Under the pieces are notes generated by a model. The model was not told where the DNA came from. It saw nothing but the letters and a program-made list of their open reading frames with translations, and ran no database searches. A DNA stretch of 64,000 nucleotides, taken from NCBI RefSeq assembly GCF_000308755.1, contig NZ_BAGF01000007.1:25693-89692 (forward strand). Direction: 5' to 3'. Source of the stretch: Nocardia pneumoniae NBRC 100136. GTDB lineage: Bacteria; Actinomycetota; Actinomycetes; Mycobacteriales; Mycobacteriaceae. Below are positions 48,462-57,028 of this stretch, in pieces. The position numbers were made by a program, and so were the translations under genes. Positions within the stretch are counted from its first letter, which is position 1. Every line of letters starts with the position of its first letter.

Positions 48462-50825
48462 CTACTTGCAGATCTCTTCGGCCGCGTTGACATGTTCCAG
48501 GTCCGAGGGCAGTACGGTCGGCGTCGAATCCTTCGAGGTGCTGGTCGCAACGTTGGTGATCGTGTCACCGACCGGCGTCGGTGCCTTCACGGTGACGCCG
48601 TTCGTCGAGTCCGCTCCAATGACGACCTCGACGATGCCGCCGAGATCGTCGGCGGCCTCGATGGTCGCACCGGGGATCGCGGTGGCCACCGTGGCGGCCT
48701 CGGCTTCCAGTCCTGCGGCGTAGCGGACCTTCGTCGTCGCGGAGGTGCCGTTGGCGTAATTACCGGTGTTGTAGATCGTGAAGCCCTGGTTGCCGAGCTT
48801 GGTGGCGGCCGTGCGCGCCAGACCCTCGTATCCGGAGCCGTTGGACACCAGCAACGAGACGGTGGAGGGATCCACCGCCGTATATTTCGTGGGTGTCGGC
48901 GCGGCCGGGGTAGGAGCGGGTGTGTCCTTCGGGACGGTCGGCTTCTCTCCCGGCAGCGGCTGATCGTCGCGGATCGCCTTGAAGATCGCCTTGATGTCGG
49001 ATTCGCGGGGGATCTCGTTGCCGTAAGAGGTGGTGCCTGCGGTCGGGACGGTGATGAAGGTAACCGTGCCCGCATCGATCTTCTGCAGCGAGCGGCCCAG
49101 CATCAGCAGATCCTCGGGCCTGGTCTTTTCGTCGACCAAGGTGTGCTCGGTGAACTCTTTGATGAAACCGTTCAGTTTGCCCAGATCGAAGAGCACCTTG
49201 CTCGCCAGTGCACCGCGCAGCAGCGAGGCGAGGAAGCGTTGCTGTCGGTTGATCCGGTCGTAGTCGCTGCGTTCCTCGCCGTAGACGTGCCTGGCCCGCA
49301 CATAGTTCAGTGCGGTCTCGCCGTTGATGCGCTGCTTACCCGGCTTCTCGAGGATGGTGCCGAGTACATCGTCGACGAGCGGTTTGGTCGCGCAGACCTC
49401 GACGCCATCGATCGTATTGACCATTGTCTCGAAGCCGGCGAAGTCGATGCCGATGAAGTGATTGATCGACGCGCCGGTGAGACGCTGGATCGTGGAGACG
49501 AGGCACGGCGGGCCGCCGAGGTTGTAGACGGCGTTGAGCTTGTCACCTATGGCAGACGGGTACTTCTCGCCGGTGCTTCTGTTTTTCTCATTGTCCCACC
49601 CGGTGCACTGCGGCCTGGTCACGTCAAGGTCGCGCGGGAAGGAGACTACGACGACCCGACTCCGGTTCTTCGGGATGTGGACGAGCATGGTGGTGTCGGC
49701 GCGGGAGCCCTCGGCGTCGTCCAGTGTGCCTGCGCCGAGCTTGCCGTTGGCGCCTGCCCGGGTGTCGGTACCGACGAGCAGGTAATTCTCGTCGCCGAGC
49801 TGGGCATTGGAATCGACGATGTCCTGTGAGTTCTCGTCGAGGGCGGAGACCTGGGTGAAGCTGTCCGTGGTCGACCGCATGTAGCTCCAGCCGCCGCCGG
49901 TCGCGAGCAGAACCAGGACGGCGACCACCGCCATCGCGGCTCGGCCGGCGGTCCGCAGGCGCTTGTTCCGGCGTTCACGGGCGGCCGCCAGGCGCGATTG
50001 GGCGGGTGTGCCGACCGGCTTCGGTTGGGCTTTGCCTTCCTTCGTCGGCCAGCCGACGCCCTTGCGCTTGGCGCGGGTCGGCTCGTCGAGCGGGGGAAGG
50101 ACGTCGGTGACTTCTTCGGCCTGTTCCGGCTCCGGGCGCGCTGCGGGGCGCTCGGCTGGGCGACGGCTCGCGGCGCGCGAGGCCGGGGTGACGTGCTCGC
50201 CCGTGATGTCCTGGACCACCGGAGAACTGCCGGTCGGTCGTGCCGCGGGCGTGTCGGGGGCGCGGCGCGGGCCTGCCGCGGCGCCGCGGCCATTGGCGGC
50301 GTCCGGTGGGCGGCGGGCGGGCTCGGGAGAGCGTCGAGGAGCGTCCTGGCGTGGCGTGGGCTCGGCGCGATGGCCTCGTCCCGGTCCGGGGCCCGCGTCC
50401 GGTAGGTCGGGCTCGGCGCGACGACTCCGTCCTTGGCCTGCGTCCGGTAGCGGCGGCTCGGGGCGGCGGCCCCGTCCGGGTGGGGGACTCACGTCTGGTG
50501 GCGCTGGTTCGGCGCGGCGGCCTCGTGCGGGTGGAGGGCCCGCGTCGGGTAGTGCGGGTTCGGCCCGGCGGCCACGGCTCGGTGCGTCACCGTCCTGTGG
50601 CGCGGCCGCCCTGCGGCCCCTTCGTCCGCTGCGCTCGTTGTCGACCCGCTGGACGAGGTCCTGGACCGTGAGCGGTGCGGAACCCTGGTCGGGGGTGGCG
50701 TCGGTGTGTCGCGAGCGCCGGGATGTCCGTGCGGCGTCTCGTTCGGGGTAATCCGCCGCGGGATACCGCTCCCACGGGGCACGACCTCCGGGCCGTGGCG
50801 AACGCCCGTGCCGATCGTCACCCAC
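48462..50825 (-). CDS. LytR-CpsA-Psr (LCP) family ligase with LytR_C domain
   Basis: 787 residues. The first 290 form a cytosolic Arg/Pro/Glu-rich low-complexity head with five repeats of about 17 residues (RGRRAEP..LPDAG). A single helix follows (AAMAVVAVLVLLATGGGW), then the LCP domain with SRADTTMLVHIPKNRSRVVVVS split across the catalytic strands, FPRDLDV and YVRARHVYGEERSDYDRINRQQ. The C-terminal LytR_C domain (VSLLVSNGSGYEGLA) ends at LEHVNAAEEICK. LCP enzymes attach arabinogalactan or similar glycans to peptidoglycan. Rv0822c position. Confidence 0.92.
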   Translation of the reverse strand: MGDDRHGRSPRPGGRAPWERYPAADYPERDAARTSRRSRHTDATPDQGSAPLTVQDLVQRVDNERSGRRGRRAAAPQDGDAPSRGRRAEPALPDAGPPPARGRRAEPAPPDVSPPPGRGRRPEPPLPDAGQGRSRRAEPDLPDAGPGPGRGHRAEPTPRQDAPRRSPEPARRPPDAANGRGAAAGPRRAPDTPAARPTGSSPVVQDITGEHVTPASRAASRRPAERPAARPEPEQAEEVTDVLPPLDEPTRAKRKGVGWPTKEGKAQPKPVGTPAQSRLAAARERRNKRLRTAGRAAMAVVAVLVLLATGGGWSYMRSTTDSFTQVSALDENSQDIVDSNAQLGDENYLLVGTDTRAGANGKLGAGTLDDAEGSRADTTMLVHIPKNRSRVVVVSFPRDLDVTRPQCTGWDNEKNRSTGEKYPSAIGDKLNAVYNLGGPPCLVSTIQRLTGASINHFIGIDFAGFETMVNTIDGVEVCATKPLVDDVLGTILEKPGKQRINGETALNYVRARHVYGEERSDYDRINRQQRFLASLLRGALASKVLFDLGKLNGFIKEFTEHTLVDEKTRPEDLLMLGRSLQKIDAGTVTFITVPTAGTTSYGNEIPRESDIKAIFKAIRDDQPLPGEKPTVPKDTPAPTPAAPTPTKYTAVDPSTVSLLVSNGSGYEGLARTAATKLGNQGFTIYNTGNYANGTSATTKVRYAAGLEAEAATVATAIPGATIEAADDLGGIVEVVIGADSTNGVTVKAPTPVGDTITNVATSTSKDSTPTVLPSDLEHVNAAEEICK

Positions 50826-50986
50826 CTACGAACCTCGCTTTTCGTCTTGCTTTCCGCCTCAGCCATCCTCGACCGGCAGCACCGATTCCGCAATGATAAC
50901 GATTCCGCCACGGCGAGCCACCCGAGTGCGAAAGCGTCGAGGTCACAGCGGTGTTTGGCGATGCGGTTCGCTGCGGGATTGCCCGA

Positions 50987-52135
50987 TCATCCGCCGCTGT
51001 GCATCACATCGGCCGCTTGCGGCACCGCGGGATCGTCCGGGTCGTCGAGCCAGCCGTGCGGCAGGGCGACCTTTCCCGGCGAACCTTGGCGTCCGCGTGG
51101 GCCCTCGGCGTCCTTGGGGAACGGCGCGGTCGGGTCGAGTTGTCCGACAAGGTCTTCCAGTTGCGTGAGGCTGGAGACGGTCGCGAACGCGCGTCGGACG
51201 TCGGCGCCGACCGGGAATCCCATCAGATACCAGGCCATGTGCTTGCGCAGGTCGCGCATGGCTTTGTCCTCGCCGAGGTGCTCCGACAGCAGCGTGCCGT
51301 GTCGATACAGCACCGCGCCTACCCGGCCGAGATCGGGGGCCGCGGGCAGCGGCTCGCCGCGCAGCGCGGCTTGCAGCTCGGCGAACAGCCACGGTCGGCC
51401 CAGACAGCCGCGGCCGACCACGACGCCGTCGCAGCCGGTTTCGTCCATCATGCGGACGGCGTCGGCGGCCGAGAAGATGTCGCCGTTGCCGAGCACCGGG
51501 ATGGTGGTGACGGTCTCCTTGAGGCGGGAGATGGCGGTCCAGTCGGCCTGGCCGGAGTAGCGCTGCGCCGCCGTCCGCGCGTGCAGGGCCACCGCCCGCG
51601 CGCCTTCGGCTTCCGCGATGCGTCCCGCGTCCAGGTAGGTGAGGTGGTCGTCGTCGATGCCGATGCGGAACTTCACGGTCACCGGTACGCCCGCCGGTTC
51701 GGCCGCGTCCACCATGGCGCGCACGATGCGCCGAAACAGCGTCCGCTTGTAGGGCAGCGCCGCACCGCCGCCGAGCCGGGTGACCTTGGGCACCGGACAG
51801 CCCAGGTTGAGGTCGATGTGGTCGGCCCAGCCCTCGCCGACGATGATCCGCACCGCTTCGCCGAGCGTCGCCGGGTCGACGCCGTAGAGCTGCATCGAGC
51901 GCGGGTACTCGTCGGCGTCGAAGGACATCATGTGCAGCGTCTTCTCGTTGCGCTCCACCACGGCGCGCGCGGTGATCATCTCGCACACGTAGATCGAGGT
52001 CGGGCTGCCGAATTCCCGGCACAGTTTGCGGAACGCCAGGTTCGTGATGCCCGCCATCGGCGCCAGCACCACCGGCGGATCGACCGGATACGGCCCGATC
52101 CGCAGCGCTGTCTTCGCCTCGGTCGTCATCGTCAC
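50987..52135 (-). CDS. dusB: tRNA-dihydrouridine synthase DusB
   Basis: 382 residues, FMN-dependent TIM barrel plus helical domain. PVVLAPMAGITNLAFR at the start, catalytic Cys in LNLGCPVPKVTRLGGG, VKFRIGIDDDHL, and FMN-phosphate site VVVGRGCLGRPWLF. It reduces uridine in the tRNA D-loop. It starts at GTG 52135 or ATG 52129. Rv0823c position between the LCP gene and desA. Confidence 0.94.
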   Translation of the reverse strand: MTMTTEAKTALRIGPYPVDPPVVLAPMAGITNLAFRKLCREFGSPTSIYVCEMITARAVVERNEKTLHMMSFDADEYPRSMQLYGVDPATLGEAVRIIVGEGWADHIDLNLGCPVPKVTRLGGGAALPYKRTLFRRIVRAMVDAAEPAGVPVTVKFRIGIDDDHLTYLDAGRIAEAEGARAVALHARTAAQRYSGQADWTAISRLKETVTTIPVLGNGDIFSAADAVRMMDETGCDGVVVGRGCLGRPWLFAELQAALRGEPLPAAPDLGRVGAVLYRHGTLLSEHLGEDKAMRDLRKHMAWYLMGFPVGADVRRAFATVSSLTQLEDLVGQLDPTAPFPKDAEGPRGRQGSPGKVALPHGWLDDPDDPAVPQAADVMHSGG

Positions 52136-52254
52136 GCCGACCAGTGTCTCATTTCCGCACGTAAGTTGGCCGGTGCGGGTCGACGAGTCGCGAAGCCGAG
52201 TGTCATGAGCCGGGCTGTCGCCGACCCGGAGCAGCGCTCGGACAACGCCGGAAA

Positions 52255-52285
52255 GCGCCGCCGTCCGAGTCCAGGACGGCGGCGC
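52255..52285 (-). terminator. Terminator after desA
   Basis: Perfect 12-bp inverted repeat GCGCCGCCGTCC / GGACGGCGGCGC with a seven-base loop, beginning 15 bases downstream of the desA stop. Confidence 0.75.
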
Positions 52286-52300
52286 GATCGCCTCGTGCGG

Positions 52301-53272
52301 TCAGCCGACCGTACTGCCCGCCATCTCGCGCTCGCGCTTGGCGGCTTCGCGGGCGAGCATGCGGTCGCGCTGCTCCTCGAACTTGATCACGTCCTTGGCC
52401 AGCTTGTCCAGGAACGCGCCGAGGCGCTCGCGGACCGCTTCGCCGCGGGCGGTGAAGTCGGTGCGCTCGAAGATGTTCCACTTCTTCAACACCGGCTGGA
52501 CGACTTCTTCCAGGTGCTGGCGCAGGTCGTAGATGCCGTGCTTGGCCATCAGCACACCGTTGCGGCGGAAGTTGGGCATGCCGGCGCCGGGCATCTGGAA
52601 GTTCTCCAGGATCAGCGTGATGGCCTCGATGGCCTGGTCGGGCGCGAGGTCGAGGGCGGCGCCGCACATATTGCGGTAGAAGATCATGTGCAGGTTCTCG
52701 TCGGCCGCGACGCGCTGCAGCATGCGGTCGGCGATCGGGTCGTCACAGACCTTGCCGGTGTTGCGGTGGCTGACCCGGGTGGCCAGCTCCTGGAAGGTGA
52801 CGTACGCGACGGAGTGCAGGAATCCGGCGTCGGCTTCGGCGGGGGAGGCGAAGCCGTTGGTCATGTGGACCATGCGAGCTTGCTCGAGCGCGACCGGATC
52901 GACGCCGCGGGTGACGACCAGGTAGTCGCGCATGACGATGCCGTGGCGGTTCTCCTCGGCGGTCCAGCGGCCCACCCAGGTGCCCCAGGCGCCGTCCTGG
53001 GAGAAGTTCTCGGCGATCTCCCGGTGGTAGGAGGGCAGGTTGTCCTCGGTGAGCAGGTTGGTGACCATGGCCGCCTTCGCGACCTCACTCAGGCGGGACT
53101 GTTCCGGATCCCAATCGATGCCACCGAGTGCCGCGAAGTTGCGGCCGTCGTCCCACGGGACGTAGTCGTGCGGGTGCCATTCCTTTGCCAGAGAAAGGTG
53201 TCGGTTGACGTTTTCTTCGGCAACCGGCTCCAACTCCGTGAGCAGCTCGAGTTGAGTCAGATCCCTTGCCAT
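52301..53272 (-). CDS. desA: Acyl-ACP desaturase (DesA1/DesA2 type)
   Basis: 323 residues, soluble di-iron ferritin-like desaturase. Iron ligand motifs EENRHGI (near 110) and DENLHMIF (near 190), with further Glu in LTELEPVAEENVNRHL. The mycobacterial homologues insert the double bond needed in meromycolate chains; in Nocardia, mycolic or fatty acid desaturation is likely. ATG at 53272 has no good ribosome binding site. A TACGG-CA-CCGTA palindrome lies 77 bases upstream. Confidence 0.93.
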   Translation of the reverse strand: MARDLTQLELLTELEPVAEENVNRHLSLAKEWHPHDYVPWDDGRNFAALGGIDWDPEQSRLSEVAKAAMVTNLLTEDNLPSYHREIAENFSQDGAWGTWVGRWTAEENRHGIVMRDYLVVTRGVDPVALEQARMVHMTNGFASPAEADAGFLHSVAYVTFQELATRVSHRNTGKVCDDPIADRMLQRVAADENLHMIFYRNMCGAALDLAPDQAIEAITLILENFQMPGAGMPNFRRNGVLMAKHGIYDLRQHLEEVVQPVLKKWNIFERTDFTARGEAVRERLGAFLDKLAKDVIKFEEQRDRMLAREAAKREREMAGSTVG

Positions 53273-53920
53273 GTATGAAACCCTTCAGTGTGTGCGTCCG
53301 GTCGTGCTGGTCATCCCAAGGTAGACCGATAGCGATGCGGCCATACCTTACGGCACCGTAGGTGTGATGCGAAACGCATCCTTTGGACGATCGATGCCCG
53401 CGTGATACACGTCATGCGGCGTCTTGGCCGTTCAGTGATCCACACGAGTGTATGGGGTAAGGCGGCATTGAGGGGACTATCGGCGCGGCGCTCGGGGCGT
53501 TACCCGCGTGCGGGGTCGCGGAATCTGTGCGAGATGACAATGTGCGGCAGCGGGGTTGGTCCGTGGAGGTGACACTGTCGGGCTGCCGCGGACCGGGCCG
53601 GTCCGTGCGTGTCCGCGCCGCCGGACCGCGGTTACCGATCTGTGCCTTTCCTCACAACCGGACCGGTCGTTACTCGTCGCGAATCTTGTGGATCGATATC
53701 CGCAGGGCCGCGGAGTGTCGTTCGCCCGGCGACGGGGCTCTATAGCCGTCGGCACCGGAACGGGGAGTCGTCGGCACGGCGGCTGGCAGGCGTCCGGTGG
53801 TGCACGGTGGCAAGAACTGGAGTCGACATCCGCCGGTCCTCATCAGTAGGGGACCGCGAAGCGGAGAACTCCCGAGAAACCAGGTCGGGCGCCCGGATGA
53901 CCCCGGACGCCCGACGAGTG
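53273..53920. other. 648-base gap between desA and tRNA-Lys
   Basis: No convincing gene: open frames are composition-driven and lack ribosome binding sites. Upstream of desA are TACGG-CA-CCGTA (53349-53360) and GATGCG-AAA-CGCATC (53366-53380), likely control elements. Nothing recognised beyond about 53500. Confidence 0.5.
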
Positions 53921-53993
53921 TGCCCCCAGTAGGGCTCGAACCTACGACCTGCGGATTAAAAGTCCGTAGCTCTACCAACTGAGCTATAGGGGC
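53921..53993 (-). tRNA. tRNA-Lys (anticodon TTT)
   Basis: 73 bases folding as a cloverleaf: acceptor GCCCCTA/TGGGGGC, D-arm GCTCAGTTGGTAGAGC, anticodon loop CTTTTAA, T-arm GTAGGTTCGAGCCCTAC, discriminator A. CCA is not encoded. Confidence 0.96.
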
Positions 53994-54000
53994 GCGGAGG

Positions 54001-54847
54001 ACCAGTGTAGTGCGATCGGGTGCGGATGCCCCAATCGGGGGAGTTCGTGTCGGTGGGGTGCGGCGGATGGGTCGGGGCGGCGTGCCGTGCGGGTGCGTGG
54101 CGCGATGCCGTGGCGCGGGTAACGCGGTGTGGGCGCGCGACGATGCAGGCGGTAAAACATTTGCCACCCAGCTTTGTTCATCTTACCCGGATCTGGATAT
54201 CATCCAATCATGTTGGCTGACAATGTCTTTGGATTTGCAGGGGGTGAAGGGCCCTGGCCGGGCGCGGCTCGCGGACCGGGTTGGCCGGTGCCGCATGCGG
54301 GGCGATCGGTCGCTCGGCCTGTCGGTCGGCCCGGGTGAACATCGCTGGGCCGCTGGAGAATTCACGCAGTCGCCGGACGTCGATGTTCGGTTGCGGAATA
54401 TTTGCTGCAACGGAAAGCGGAATCGGATGGCTACCTGACTCTTCAGTTTGCCGCGTGTCGCATCGAGATTCCGGGTACGGTGACGCCTTGGTGAATTCCG
54501 AAAGAATCGCCGACTCGGTCGGCGCGGCGGAATTCAGCTTGTCGTTGCTGTGTCCGAAGGCGTCGCGGTCGGCTCGGTCGGCCACGGCTCGGCGGAACTC
54601 GATGCCGCAGGAGGAGGCAGATCCGAGACGAAGAAATGCCCGGATGCGCACCCCCTGCGGCGCACCCGGGCAGCAAAACTATACCAGCCGGTGCGTTTCA
54701 GGTTTTTCGCGAGTTTTCGTACCGAAGGTTTGAAATCGGGCGGAAACCCGGTTTGCAATATTGATAAAACTCATGAATTCGCGCCAAGGGACCGTTCCTT
54801 TGGGGGTGGCTGCTTGGCGGCGAGTAGGCTTCGGAGGCGTTTCGAGC
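54001..54847. other. 847-base gap between tRNA-Lys and the TetR gene
   Basis: Mixed composition with AT-rich patches at 54155-54235 and 54660-54780. No frame resembles a known protein. The last 130 bases are probably the TetR promoter: AAACC-C-GGTTT at 54744-54754 and ACC-GAA-GGT at 54721-54729 look like autoregulator sites. Confidence 0.45.
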
Positions 54848-55513
54848 ATGGCACGGCAGCAAGAGCGGGCCCGCCGGACACGGGCGGCGATTATCAGGTC
54901 CGCCGCCGTTGAGTTCGGGAAGAGCGGCTATGCCGCTGCATCGCTCAACCGCATACTGGAAGGGTCGCGTGCCACCAAGGGCGCCATGTACTTCCATTTC
55001 GATTCCAAGGAAGACCTCGCGCGCGCGGTCCTGGAGACCGCCGTGGAGCGTTACCGCGCCTCCGCCGAGCGCTGGCTGGCCCGAGCGGATCTCAGCCCGC
55101 TGGACATCCTGCACGGGATGGTCGACGAGATCGCGTTGCGGCTGGAGCACGACATCATCGTGCAAGCCGAGTACCGCCTGATCATCGAGCCGGATTTCTA
55201 TCGCGACGTGCAAGCGGGCGGCGGGCGCATCCTCGGCCGCACGACCAGGGTGCTCACGGTGCGCGCCATCGACCACGGGCAGCTGCGCGCCGACGCCGAC
55301 CCTGACCGGTTCACCCGCACGCTCGCGGCAGCGCTGGCTGGTCAGCGGTACATGGTCGATCTGCTCGGCGGTCAGGTCGATCTGCGGTCGCGTTTCGAGG
55401 AGGCGCTCGAAGTGGTGGTCGAGGCGATGGCCACCCTGGAGTGGCTGCAGAAGTTCCGCAGCGACGGCTGGCGCGCTCAGGCCCGGTTGGAGGAGCTCGG
55501 TTTGGGGCTCTGA
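54848..55513 (+). CDS. TetR regulator of the gamma-butyrolactone-receptor (ScbR/ArpA) type
   Basis: 221 residues. The N-terminal helix-turn-helix is typical of autoregulator receptors: RTRAAIIRSAAVEFGKSGYAA, SLNRILEGSRATKGAMYFHF, and SKEDLARAV. The ligand domain has IIVQAEYRLIIEPDFYRD. Such proteins repress their own gene and antibiotic or signalling genes until a butyrolactone-type signal binds. No butyrolactone synthase is adjacent, so the signal may be made elsewhere or be different. ATG at 54848 follows GGAGG by nine bases. Confidence 0.85.
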   Translation: MARQQERARRTRAAIIRSAAVEFGKSGYAAASLNRILEGSRATKGAMYFHFDSKEDLARAVLETAVERYRASAERWLARADLSPLDILHGMVDEIALRLEHDIIVQAEYRLIIEPDFYRDVQAGGGRILGRTTRVLTVRAIDHGQLRADADPDRFTRTLAAALAGQRYMVDLLGGQVDLRSRFEEALEVVVEAMATLEWLQKFRSDGWRAQARLEELGLGL

Positions 55514-55607
55514 CCAGCCGGTTTGGGATTCGAGTCCGGTCTGTCATAAGCTATCCCAGCTCCCAACGGACAGCCGTTGAAAGCCGGTCCGGAGAAATCC
55601 GGGACGA

Positions 55608-55680
55608 GCCCCCTTCGTCTAGCGGCCTAGGACGCCGCCCTTTCAAGGCGGTAGCGCGGGTTCGAATCCCGTAGGGGGTA
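55608..55680 (+). tRNA. tRNA-Glu (anticodon TTC)
   Basis: 73 bases: acceptor GCCCCCT pairing AGGGGGT, anticodon loop CTTTCAA on a CGCC/GGCG stem, T-arm CGGGTTCGAATCCCG. First of a Glu-Asp-Phe cluster, an arrangement also found in mycobacteria. Confidence 0.95.
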
Positions 55681-55709
55681 CGGTCTGCGGATCGTTGGTA
55701 GCAGAGCAT

Positions 55710-55783
55710 GGCCCTGTGGCGCAGTTGGTTAGCGCGCCGCCCTGTCACGGCGGAGGTCGCGGGTTCGAGTCCCGTCAGGGTCG
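55710..55783 (+). tRNA. tRNA-Asp (anticodon GTC)
   Basis: 74 bases: acceptor GGCCCTG with CAGGGTC, D-arm GCGCAGTTGGTTAGCGC, anticodon loop CTGTCAC on GCCGC/GGCGG-type stem, T-arm CGGGTTCGAGTCCCG, discriminator G. Confidence 0.96.
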
Positions 55784-55837
55784 CAAGTGGGCGCCGGATA
55801 TCGGCGTCGGCGTATGGCATTCACCTCGGGTGCCTGC

Positions 55838-55911
55838 GGCCAGGTAGCTCAGTTGGTACGAGCGTCCGCCTGAAAAGCGGAAGGTCGCCGGTTCGATCCC
55901 GGCCCTGGCCA
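55838..55911 (+). tRNA. tRNA-Phe (anticodon GAA)
   Basis: 74 bases: acceptor GGCCAGG with CCTGGCC, D-arm GCTCAGTTGGTACGAGC, anticodon loop CTGAAAA on TCCGC/GCGGA, T-arm CCGGTTCGATCCCGG, discriminator A. Confidence 0.96.
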
Positions 55912-55925
55912 CTCCGCTCATAGCT

Positions 55926-55952
55926 GGCTCATGCTCATGGAGAGCATGAGCC
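55926..55952 (+). terminator. Terminator of the tRNA cluster
   Basis: Perfect 11-bp inverted repeat GGCTCATGCTC / GAGCATGAGCC with a five-base loop followed by ATTTT. Confidence 0.8.
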
Positions 55953-55971
55953 ATTTTCGCTTCGTCATGTC

Positions 55972-56448
55972 TTGTGGGGGTGCAACCCCCACACCCCGCC
56001 CGGCGGGGCTTCGCCCCCCCGGACCCCCTTCCAGTGGTTGCGTTGGGTGGGTTGGTTCGATTCAAGTGTTTGCGGGGGTGGGCGGTGCCGTTCGCGGGCG
56101 GCATGGCGACGGCAACCCTGGTTACTCGCTGTGCTCGGGGTGGCGATCGGTATCGCGCAGGCGCCGACGGCGGTTCCCTATCTGGCCGGACTCGCGATGC
56201 TCTCCGCACGCGATCCGCTACCTATCTTGTGGCCGCTGATCATCGGCGCTTATTGCGCGCTGGCATTGCTGCCGCCGCTGCTGATTCTCGGCCTCGCAAT
56301 GCGCCGGACGATCGGAGCGCGCCGGGTGTATCGAAAGGTCGTTCGCGTTCTCACCACATTTGGACCGAGATCGGTGCGCATGCTCTTCGTCGTGTTGGGT
56401 GCGGTTCTGATTTGCGACTCGCTCATCCATTACCGAAGTCTTTGGTAG
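55972..56448 (+). pseudogene. Truncated GAP/SfLAP-type membrane protein
   Basis: The last 100 or so codons resemble the C-terminal half of GAP (Sap, sulfolipid-addressing-type) membrane proteins: GVAIGIAQAPTAVPYLAG, LGLAMRRTIGARRVYRKV and a final helix MLFVVLGAVLICDSLI. The N-terminal helices are absent. In their place is a run of hairpins next to the tRNA cluster (GTGGGGGT-GCA-ACCCCCAC and GGCGGGGC...GCCCC). The frame can be extended to a TTG at 55972, but that part does not look coding. Probably a remnant. Confidence 0.5.
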
Positions 56449-56544
56449 AGCTCGGGCGCGAATTGCGCGGTAACCGGCTCACCGCTACGGATGGGCGAAC
56501 ACGAAATCGGGATGCGGTGGGCTGTTCGGTGGGATGCTGGAGGT

Positions 56545-56727
56545 ATGGCTGAGCGCTGGTATTACTGCTTGAAGCATAAACGAGCCGAACAGGGACGGCA
56601 GTGCTGGTTCCGCGATCGCATGGGGCCTTATCCGGACCAGGCGACGGCGGAGCGGGCGCTGGAAATCGCGCACGCCCGCAACGAGCGCGAAGACGCCCGG
56701 GATCGCGTCTGGCGTGACGGGGACTGA
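56545..56727 (+). CDS. Small SPOR-like conserved protein
   Basis: 60 residues: AERWYYCLKHKRAEQGRQCW, then RDRMGPYPDQATAERALEIA and a charged tail. This matches a small actinobacterial family often annotated SPOR-domain-like. It is cytosolic with two Cys. The ribosome binding site GGAGG is only one or two bases from the ATG at 56545, so the true start or initiation mode is uncertain. Confidence 0.7.
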   Translation: MAERWYYCLKHKRAEQGRQCWFRDRMGPYPDQATAERALEIAHARNEREDARDRVWRDGD

Positions 56728-57028
56728 GGCGGCCGGGAAATAACCTTGTGCGGCAAAGGTTTTCAGTCTGTCGCGCCGGATAGCCCGTAGCGCTCAATCG
56801 CACGTGCCGAATTTCCCGTGACCCGGCGGCGCGGCAGGGGAAGTATCCCCGGGTCCGGTGAAGTTGATCTTGAGGTGCAGGTCGGAGCGCCGAACGGTGT
56901 CGCGCCGGGTGCGGCCGCTCGGCCCGCGGTCGGGCGGATCGAGTACGGTTCTCCAGAACTCGACGAATGCTCGGTGGTCCTGGCGTGGGCTGCGAGCGGA
57001 AAACCAGGATCAGCAGGGAGGGCGACCC
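56728..57028. other. 301-base gap before ppm1
   Basis: No gene seen. The frame of ppm1 stays open through here, but the residues are Arg/Ser-rich and unlike glycosyltransferases. The ppm1 promoter should lie in the second half. Confidence 0.4.

Noticed and set aside
50280..50600. Repeated units that might suggest a CRISPR array
   Set aside because: Units are imperfect, contiguous and in-frame within the LCP gene, with no spacers; they are protein low-complexity repeats.
50892..50904. AATGATAACGATT upstream of the LCP gene, resembling a Zur/Fur box
   Set aside because: Only the outer AAT/ATT arms are symmetric and no metal-related gene is adjacent; chance match is likely.
53670..54167. Open frame antisense across tRNA-Lys
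   Set aside because: It overlaps a certain tRNA gene and has no coding signature.
54208..54733. Overlapping frames in the gap after tRNA-Lys
   Set aside because: Both strands are open only because of composition; no ribosome binding site or recognisable domain.
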